Source: Chloroflexota bacterium
Lineage (GTDB): Bacteria > Chloroflexota > Dehalococcoidia > SZUA-161 > SpSt-899
Assembly (NCBI GenBank): GCA_018657655.1
Contig: JABHWQ010000028.1
Location: 1-5,513, forward strand
Length of the DNA: 5,513 bases
Direction: 5' to 3'
A model generated the notes under the pieces. The model did no database searches. It was given only the letters and a program-made list of their open reading frames with translations, and was not told where the DNA came from. Below, one piece after another: positions 1-4,473 of the stretch. Each line of letters starts with the position of its first letter. Positions within the stretch are counted from its first letter, which is position 1. The position numbers and the translations under genes are program-made.

Positions 1-8
1 ATCCATAA

Positions 9-240
9 ACCGCTCCCGACCTGTATTCGTCTGGCAAAGTTCCCGAATGGTGCAACCATAGGAGACCTTCAATAAATTGGTGGGCGGCAAATATGATGGG
101 ACAAATTGAAAGCGGTATTTCAGATTTTTCTTTCGGTATGCGTGAAATTGCAATACCGCTTGCGGCAAGTACACCACTGGCTGCAAAACTTGCTTCTGCT
201 GAAAAACACATTGCCCTTGCCCCTCAGCCTACAACTTAAT
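9..240 (+). pseudogene. Unidentified coding-like fragment at left edge, C-terminal end only
   Basis: This 77-codon stretch is open on the plus strand from a stop codon at 6-8 to a TAA at 238-240. The last part, from two adjacent Met codons at 93-98, has a protein-like composition (MMGQIESGISDFSFGMREIA and an Ala/Leu-rich tail ending in APQPTT). Bases 1-72 read in a different frame also look protein-like (KPLPTCIRLAKFPNGA), and that frame closes at a TAA at 73-75. One reading is therefore the end of a gene with a frameshift near 70-75. I do not recognise the family. The minus strand is also open across bases 1-231, though its translation looks less natural, so strand and coding status are uncertain. 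It faces the GyrI-like remnant convergently across about 90 unremarkable bases (241-329). Confidence 0.25.
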
Positions 241-329
241 TGAATAGCCGAGTTTTATTAGCATACACTTTAACAAAAATCGATTTACAAAACAAGCCTT
301 CATAATAATGACTTGTGCGAAATCCCCGA

Positions 330-732
330 CTAATCTTTCAGCAGAAACAGTATCTGAGTTTCTAATTCCTCCGGGGGGCAGGTCGGGATCATTCAGATAC
401 ACTTCATAAACCACGCCGGTTGATTCATACCCATTGTCAGCGATCCATTGTGCGAGTTCATTGTAGCCGGTTCGATATCGCTGTGTTGACCGATATAAAC
501 ACAAGTAGCGGCTTTTCCTGATGGAATTTCACTGGTTTCTTATGTCACCCCTACCCGGCAAAAGGGGGGCCGACTGGTTGTGCCCCAGATTCTCCGAGGT
601 ACTGGGCAATGGCGCCATACGCCTGCCCCAACACCACAGGTAAATTCTCCACTACAGCCCTGGTTCGTATAGATAAAACAGGTTGAGCAAATTCCTCGCC
701 TAATTCGCATTTATAGGGCCGATACCATTCAT
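330..732 (-). pseudogene. Decayed GyrI-like (effector-binding domain) protein gene
   Basis: This is the remnant of a stand-alone GyrI-like / AraC-type effector-binding protein, a family of roughly 150-160 residues that binds small molecules. It is recognisable only by joining frames. From 718 to 554 the minus strand encodes PYKCELGEEFAQPVLSIR and, further on, VLGQAYGAIAQYLGE and GPPFAG before a TAG at 551-553. Next come LPGRGDI (about 561-541), then ETSEIPSGKAATCVYIG and SDIEPA (539-466), then YNELAQWIADNGYESTGVVY and EVYLNDPDLP (465 to about 378), then PEELETQILFLLKD and a TAG at 330-332. The needed corrections are a missing base near 716, an internal deletion near 557-562, an extra base at 540, a missing base at 465/466 and an extra G in the G6 run 373-378. 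Compared with the family as I remember it, some 20-25 central residues are gone. The ATG at 730-732 is the probable original start, because the main frame has no start codon before a stop. Loss of function is near certain; the family call is strong. Confidence 0.8.
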
Positions 733-847
733 CTCGGTCTTGAAGCTATCTTATGAACAAACTGACATGAAAAGACAAGCCGTTCCTCAAATCCTCTGAA
801 AAATATTTCCTGCGAAAACCAGCTTTGAACCCATCCGTTTTCACCGA
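733..847. other. Intergenic stretch with no supported gene
   Basis: These 115 bases lie between the end of the two-helix membrane protein gene and the start of the GyrI-like remnant, both read leftward. The minus strand has an open stretch of about 34 codons but no convincing start or ribosome binding site. The only structure is a short inverted repeat (GAAAAC at 814-819 and GTTTTC at 837-842), too weak and AT-rich to call a terminator. No promoter for the remnant is obvious. Confidence 0.5.
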
Positions 848-1363
848 CTATTTTTCTTTTCCCTCAAAGTAATCCTGAACCAGATTAATACTGTCTTTTG
901 CAGCATTACTGACGTGTTCAGCCGCCTGTCCCACTGTAGCTCTATTGTTGGAATTCATCTCAATGAGCCGCAATCCAACCTGTATGCGAAAGCTGTTAAG
1001 AGCCATGGTTATCTGGCTCATGTCGCCCATGAGACTGTGAATCCGTTCAATAGGTCTAAACAGAAATAGCCCCGCCAAATCCACTACACCAAAACCAGCT
1101 GAAGTGAGCGACTCGAGACCGCTGATGTCGTTGCGGAACGCGGCAACAATCGGTACGCTGAGCAACACAATACCGATGATGAACATGCCTATGGATAGAA
1201 CTATCATAACCCAGTATGTGATCGTAAGTTTAGTACGCAATCCCGCGAAATTCGCTCTGGAATCTCTCATGGTTTTGTGCAAATGATCAATAATGAACTT
1301 GTTAGCATCACTGCGCTCTTGAGAGCTCATAATTATCTCTGATTCCGGATCTTGGTCGTTCAT
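848..1363 (-). CDS. Small hypothetical membrane protein, one or two helices
   Basis: Unrecognised 171-residue protein. I chose the ATG at 1361-1363 because AAGGAGG (1371-1377) sits 7 bases upstream; a GTG six codons earlier would overlap that ribosome binding site. The N-terminal ~45 residues are polar and charged. A strong membrane helix spans about residues 48-75 (WVMIVLSIGMFIIGIVLLSV). A second, weaker hydrophobic segment spans about 83-102 and ends in LAGLFLF, followed by RPIERI. The C-terminal ~65 residues (SLMGDMSQITMALNSFRIQV onward) look amphipathic and helical, end in a charged tail, and contain no catalytic motif. The layout resembles small two-helix membrane proteins that carry a cytoplasmic helical domain, some of which accompany signalling or defence proteins, but I cannot tie it to a named family. 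It follows the NfeD/SPFH pair in the same direction, 254 bases away, so a functional link is possible but unproven. No function is assigned. Confidence 0.85.
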   Translation of the reverse strand: MNDQDPESEIIMSSQERSDANKFIIDHLHKTMRDSRANFAGLRTKLTITYWVMIVLSIGMFIIGIVLLSVPIVAAFRNDISGLESLTSAGFGVVDLAGLFLFRPIERIHSLMGDMSQITMALNSFRIQVGLRLIEMNSNNRATVGQAAEHVSNAAKDSINLVQDYFEGKEK

Positions 1364-1370
1364 TCTTGAG

Positions 1371-1377
1371 CCTCCTT
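1371..1377 (-). promoter_or_regulatory. Ribosome binding site of the small membrane protein gene
   Basis: AAGGAGG on the minus strand, 7 bases before the ATG at 1363. It decides the start codon in favour of this ATG over the in-frame GTG at 1381, which lies upstream of the site. Confidence 0.85.
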
Positions 1378-1388
1378 GCACATGATTC

Positions 1389-1411
1389 TGTACTTATGAT
1401 TTGTACATAAG
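1389..1411. promoter_or_regulatory. Nested inverted repeats in leader, possible operator
   Basis: Two overlapping perfect inverted repeats share this 23-base stretch. TGTAC (1389-1393) pairs with GTACA (1403-1407) across 9 bases, and CTTATG (1393-1398) pairs with CATAAG (1406-1411) across 7 bases. They lie about 25-50 bases upstream of the start codon of the small membrane protein gene, just before its ribosome binding site. This is a typical place for a repressor operator or a leader hairpin. No regulator family can be named. A TAATAT that might serve as a -10 element lies further upstream (about 1430), without a convincing -35. In AT-rich DNA such short arms can arise by chance. Confidence 0.3.
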
Positions 1412-1582
1412 ATAGCGAGATCGTTCATATTACATCAGATTGCAATCAAGAAAACCATATATCAAATTTCGCTACAGAAGACGTGAATCCGTGAAGTCAG
1501 ATTCAAAAGTGGTCAACACCAAAAGAACCAACCCAGCAATAATTGAGGATTTGCCCCATATGGACATTATCCCTCCCTGCGC

Positions 1583-1620
1583 TAGATAAAATCACTTATC
1601 AATGCATTTGCTTTTATCTA
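1583..1620 (-). terminator. AT-rich inverted repeat at the SPFH gene end, weak terminator candidate
   Basis: TAGATAAAA (1583-1591) and TTTTATCTA (1612-1620) are perfect 9-base inverted copies separated by 20 bases. On the minus strand the first arm begins with the TAG stop codon of the SPFH gene, and the transcript would end its second arm with four U residues before the closing AUCUA. The stem has only one G-C pair and a long loop, so it is a poor intrinsic terminator. It could be a leaky terminator, a 3'-end stabilising hairpin, or chance in AT-rich DNA. Confidence 0.35.
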
Positions 1621-2514
1621 TTCCGCATCGCGTCTACCAAGCATATCAATGACGTTAATTAGCCTTGATTTGTCTGGCAGCACTAGTTTGGTATTGTTCT
1701 CCAGAGATGCCTGGGCAACCTCAAGCTGTTTCAAAGTCTGAGCATTGCCAATGAAGTACTTATCAGCTGCGTTTGATACAGTCTCGATAGCCTGGGATTC
1801 ACCTTCGGCTCTCAGAATGGCCGCCTGCCTGGCACCTTCCGCTACTAGTATCTCCTTTTGCTTCTGCCCCTCTGCAACGAGTATCGCATTCTGCTTATCG
1901 CCTTCTGCTTCCAGTATCTGTCTATCCCGGTAAGCTTCAGCACCAAGGATTACACTTCGTTTCTCACGCTCGGCCTTCATCTGCTTGCTCATTGCGTCTG
2001 AAATATCGCGAGGAGGTTCGATTTCTTTTACTTCAACCCTGGTAACCTTTACCCCCCACTTATCCGTGGCTTCATCCAGTGTGTTCCTGAGAGAAGCGTT
2101 AATACGCTCCCTTGAAGTCAAAGTCTCATCCAGAGCCATTTCACCGATCAAATTTCTCAGCGATGTTTGCGCAAGTTTGCTGACAGCAGCATAGAAATTG
2201 GCAACCTCGTATCTGACAGCCTTGGGATCAGTTACGTAATAATATATGATCGCGTCCACATTTACTGTGACATTGTCCATCGTAATAACCGGTTGAGGTT
2301 CAACATCAAGAACTGTTTCCCTCATATCAATTCTCACAATTACCTTGTCAACAAAAGGAACAATAAACCTGAGCCCAGGGTCCAGAACTTCCTTGAATCG
2401 TCCGAACCTCTCCACAATACCCTTTTGAGCCTGATGGACGATGGTTATTGATTTAGCCAGTGTCACCAGTGCCAGTACCACGATGATTGCCAGTATTATA
2501 ATCGCTGCTGCCAT
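1618..2514 (-). CDS. qmcA: SPFH/stomatin-like protein, QmcA (YbbK) type
   Basis: A 298-residue SPFH (stomatin/prohibitin/flotillin/HflK) family protein. Such proteins anchor in the inner membrane and assemble into large rings that organise membrane microdomains and influence membrane protein quality control. Residues 1-20 form one hydrophobic anchor (IIILAIIVVLALVTLA). The PHB/SPFH domain follows: IVHQAQKGIVERFGRF (25-40), DPGLRFIVPFVDKV, TMDNVTVNVDAIIYYYVTDP (79-97), LIGEMALDETLTSRERIN (122-139) and WGVKVTRVEVKEIEPP (153-168). The segment from about 175 to 250 is a charged coiled coil with four 11-residue AEG repeats. The ATG is preceded by GGAGGG 8 bases away, inside the last codons of the NfeD-like gene, with only 2 bases between the two genes. 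Length and domain order are normal for the QmcA/slipin group. The symbol is assigned at family level; orthology to E. coli QmcA is not proven. Confidence 0.92.
   Translation of the reverse strand: MAAAIIILAIIVVLALVTLAKSITIVHQAQKGIVERFGRFKEVLDPGLRFIVPFVDKVIVRIDMRETVLDVEPQPVITMDNVTVNVDAIIYYYVTDPKAVRYEVANFYAAVSKLAQTSLRNLIGEMALDETLTSRERINASLRNTLDEATDKWGVKVTRVEVKEIEPPRDISDAMSKQMKAEREKRSVILGAEAYRDRQILEAEGDKQNAILVAEGQKQKEILVAEGARQAAILRAEGESQAIETVSNAADKYFIGNAQTLKQLEVAQASLENNTKLVLPDKSRLINVIDMLGRRDAE
1786..1917 (-). repeat. Four 33-base units encoding 11-residue coiled-coil repeats
   Basis: Residues 200-243 of the SPFH protein are four consecutive 11-residue units: ILEAEGDKQNA, ILVAEGQKQKE, ILVAEGARQAA and ILRAEGESQAI. 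Each starts with an Ile-Leu pair and carries AEG at positions 4-6 of the unit. An 11-residue period suits a hendecad coiled coil, the wall-forming helix of SPFH rings. The DNA units are similar but not identical, so this is a protein-level repeat rather than a recent DNA expansion. Confidence 0.85.
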
Positions 2515-2516
2515 TT

Positions 2517-2972
2517 CTATTTCCCTCCATTACTTTTCTTTACGGTCAGTGTAACGCCCTCAATTCCGGTAACCACCACATCCTGCCCTTCACTAATAGC
2601 CTCTCCTGATCTCGCTCTCCATTCCTCATATCCAACTTTCACCAGGCCATCATTGCTGGCACTTATTTCTTTCTGAACGGATCCTTTTCTCCCGATAATG
2701 GTATCGATATTCGTCTTTTCACCTTTCACGAGCATGCGTCGATGAACGTACTTCCTGCCACCAACGACATACATTATGGATACCGCACTAACCACAACTA
2801 TCGTCACTGCCCACGATCCAAACGGCCATGTTGCCAACCCGCTAATTACGAATACCGAGCCCACGATCACCATATCGAGGCCGGTATCCACCCCGACCAG
2901 TAGTTCCAACACAGCTAGAAACAACCCGGCCCCAACGAATATCAGCCACAGCCAATCATTCGCAAATTCCAA
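2517..2972 (-). CDS. NfeD-like membrane protein (short form, SPFH partner)
   Basis: A 151-residue short NfeD-family protein (YbbJ-like), which typically sits beside and works with an SPFH protein. I place the start at the TTG at 2970-2972, 8 bases after AGGAGG. A longer reading from an ATG at 3029 has no ribosome binding site and adds 19 polar residues before the first membrane helix, so it is less likely. Membrane helices lie at about residues 7-27 (WLWLIFVGAGLFLAVLELLV), 32-52 and 54-72. A basic stretch (RKYVHRR) follows, then the C-terminal OB-fold-type NfeD domain at about 92-146, with GRKGSVQKEI, GLVKVGYEEWRARSGE and VTGIEGVTLTV. There is no serine protease domain, so this is not the long NfeD form. 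It is first in a bicistron with the SPFH gene and has its own promoter at 3053-3082. The soluble domain may face the cytoplasm and bind the SPFH protein; that is known for the family, not shown here. Confidence 0.9.
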   Translation of the reverse strand: MEFANDWLWLIFVGAGLFLAVLELLVGVDTGLDMVIVGSVFVISGLATWPFGSWAVTIVVVSAVSIMYVVGGRKYVHRRMLVKGEKTNIDTIIGRKGSVQKEISASNDGLVKVGYEEWRARSGEAISEGQDVVVTGIEGVTLTVKKSNGGK

Positions 2973-2980
2973 GTAATTCA

Positions 2981-2986
2981 CCTCCT
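2981..2986 (-). promoter_or_regulatory. Strong ribosome binding site deciding a TTG start (NfeD-like gene)
   Basis: The minus strand reads AAGGAGGTGA (2987-2978), nearly a full match to the anti-Shine-Dalgarno sequence. Eight bases separate GGAGG from the TTG at 2972. This spacing supports the TTG over the upstream ATG at 3029. Confidence 0.85.
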
Positions 2987-3052
2987 TTTTCCGAAACGAA
3001 GTGTAATTTGATATGAGTGCATTGATCAATAACCAGACTGCTATTGCACAAG

Positions 3053-3082
3053 ATTGTACGAAATAGCATTACAGCTTGTCAA
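3053..3082 (-). promoter_or_regulatory. Sigma-70-type promoter for the NfeD-like/SPFH operon
   Basis: On the minus strand a perfect -35 TTGACA (3077-3082) is followed after 18 bases by TACAAT (3053-3058), a 5-of-6 match to the -10 consensus. Transcription would begin near 3046 and leave a leader of about 70 bases before the TTG start at 2972. The leader contains the palindrome ATTGATCAAT (3022-3031), with no assigned role. The promoter lies in the short gap after hisD, so the membrane pair can be expressed independently of the his genes, in keeping with housekeeping expression. Confidence 0.7.
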
Positions 3083-3131
3083 CAAATAATAAAACAGGAG
3101 GACTACGTTTAACTATCCGATTAAGTTTGCA

Positions 3132-4460
3132 TTACTGCCGTTTTCTTAGTTCGATCGCTTTGGCATGAGCGGTTAAACCTTCCGCTCTGGCTATGGCCGT
3201 AGCATGACTGCCTAACGCTTGAAATGATTTTTCATCCAAGGATACCAGACTGGTAACCTTGAGAAAATCCAGGACATTTACCGGTGAACTGAAACGAGCG
3301 GTACCGCCTGTGGGCATTACATGACTGGGCCCGGCTACATAATCTCCGAGTACCTCGGGAGAGCTCTCACCGATGAAGATACCCCCCGCATGGCGTATCC
3401 TGTCGGTAACTGATTGAGCATCCTGTCCCAAGAGACAAAGGTGCTCTGGGGCGTATGCGTTGACGATATCGATAGCTTCATCCACACTGCCAACAACGAC
3501 TATTCCACCACGCTCATCGAGGGATCTCCTGGCTATTCCATTGCGTTCCAACTCTGAAAGTTGACGTTCAACCTCGCTGGCAACCTTTTCTGCCAGTGAC
3601 GCTGAAGTGGTTATCATTATCGCCGATGACAATTCATCATGCTCAGCCTGAGCCAGCAAGTCAGCGGCACAGGAAACCGGATTTGCCGAATCATCAGCCA
3701 GTACGATCGTCTCTGTCGGGCCCTGAAGACCATCGATATCCACCGCGCCGAATACCTGCTTTTTGGCCAGCATCACAAAAATGTTGCCCGGTCCACATAT
3801 TTTATCCACTCTGGGAACGGATTCAGTACCAAAAGCAAGACCGGCGATAGCTGGGGCTCCGCCGATCGCGAATACCCGGTCAACTCCTGCGATCTCTGCA
3901 GCCGCAAGCGTTAACGGAGGAATCCGTCCGTCTTTCTTGGGAGGGGTCGCCAGAATGATCTCATCAACGCCAGCCGCTCTGGCCGGTATCGCCGTCATAA
4001 GCACAGTTGAAGGATAGGATGCTGTTCCCCCCGGTGCATAGACACCCACTCGCTCGAGCGGGGCCAGAATTTGTCCAACCCCCTCACCTAACTCGGTTCT
4101 TCCGATAGGCAATGTATCACGTTGCCTTTGGTGGAAATTACGTATATTATCAGCGGCAATTTTTAAAGAAACTAATAGATGTTCGTCAACTTCCTTTTTA
4201 GCGGCGGCTATTTCTTCACCAGGGACCTCAACCTGCTTTAGCTCTGCTCCATCCAAGATTTCTGCATACTCAATTAGGGCAGCATCGCCATTGGCCCTAA
4301 CGTTTTGAATAATCCTCCGCACTACTTCATCAGCAGTGAGTTCCTGACCAAACGTCTCGATTATTCGGCGTTTAACATGGACCGGCAATTCTACCGATTC
4401 CGCCGACAAGCGCTTTAATAGTGTTTCCTTGGCAACTTCAACATCCCGGATTATTCTCAA
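3132..4460 (-). CDS. hisD: Histidinol dehydrogenase
   Basis: A complete 442-residue HisD, which oxidises L-histidinol to L-histidine in two NAD+-dependent steps with a bound zinc, in the cytoplasm. All hallmark residues are visible. The zinc ligands correspond to Gln271 and His274 (QAEHD), Asp373 (LGDYVAGPSH) and His432 (GLTAHAKAI). The catalytic pair is Glu339-His340 (AYAPEH). Other conserved blocks are GVYAPGGTASYPSTVLM (139-155), GPGN (223-226), GLQGPTETIVLADD (244-257) and PTGGTARFSSPVNVLDFLK (383-401). The length is only slightly above the usual ~430. The start is a TTG at 4458-4460, supported by AAGGGA (4468-4473) 7 bases upstream. It follows hisG by 12 bases and is clearly co-transcribed with it. 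No hisC or hisB follows, and no clear terminator is seen between its TAA and the next promoter. Confidence 0.97.
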   Translation of the reverse strand: MRIIRDVEVAKETLLKRLSAESVELPVHVKRRIIETFGQELTADEVVRRIIQNVRANGDAALIEYAEILDGAELKQVEVPGEEIAAAKKEVDEHLLVSLKIAADNIRNFHQRQRDTLPIGRTELGEGVGQILAPLERVGVYAPGGTASYPSTVLMTAIPARAAGVDEIILATPPKKDGRIPPLTLAAAEIAGVDRVFAIGGAPAIAGLAFGTESVPRVDKICGPGNIFVMLAKKQVFGAVDIDGLQGPTETIVLADDSANPVSCAADLLAQAEHDELSSAIMITTSASLAEKVASEVERQLSELERNGIARRSLDERGGIVVVGSVDEAIDIVNAYAPEHLCLLGQDAQSVTDRIRHAGGIFIGESSPEVLGDYVAGPSHVMPTGGTARFSSPVNVLDFLKVTSLVSLDEKSFQALGSHATAIARAEGLTAHAKAIELRKRQ

Positions 4461-4467
4461 CTTACTA

Positions 4468-4473
4468 TCCCTT
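4468..4473 (-). promoter_or_regulatory. Ribosome binding site deciding the TTG start of hisD
   Basis: AAGGGA on the minus strand, 7 bases before the TTG at 4460. It overlaps the last base of the hisG TGA stop codon, so translation of the two genes is probably coupled. Confidence 0.7.

Noticed and set aside
814..842. GAAAAC/GTTTTC inverted repeat just after the small membrane protein gene, as a terminator
   Set aside because: Only a 6-base AT-rich stem with a 17-base loop and no following U-run on the minus strand; not enough to call a terminator.
1408..1560. Sigma-70 promoter for the small membrane protein gene
   Set aside because: A TAATAT-like -10 and several TTGATx/TTGACC hexamers exist, but none pair with 16-18 base spacing.
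1745..2451. Plus-strand open frames across the SPFH gene, one with a repetitive Ser/Phe/Cys-rich translation
   Set aside because: The repetitiveness is the antisense image of the 11-residue AEG repeats of the SPFH coding strand.
3083..3131. Possible terminator after hisD (T-rich TTTTATTATTTG on the minus strand)
   Set aside because: No stable hairpin precedes the T-rich stretch; the best dyad is about four bases.
3596..4017. Plus-strand open frames across hisD
   Set aside because: They lie opposite a fully conserved hisD, lack ribosome binding sites and have composition typical of antisense shadows.
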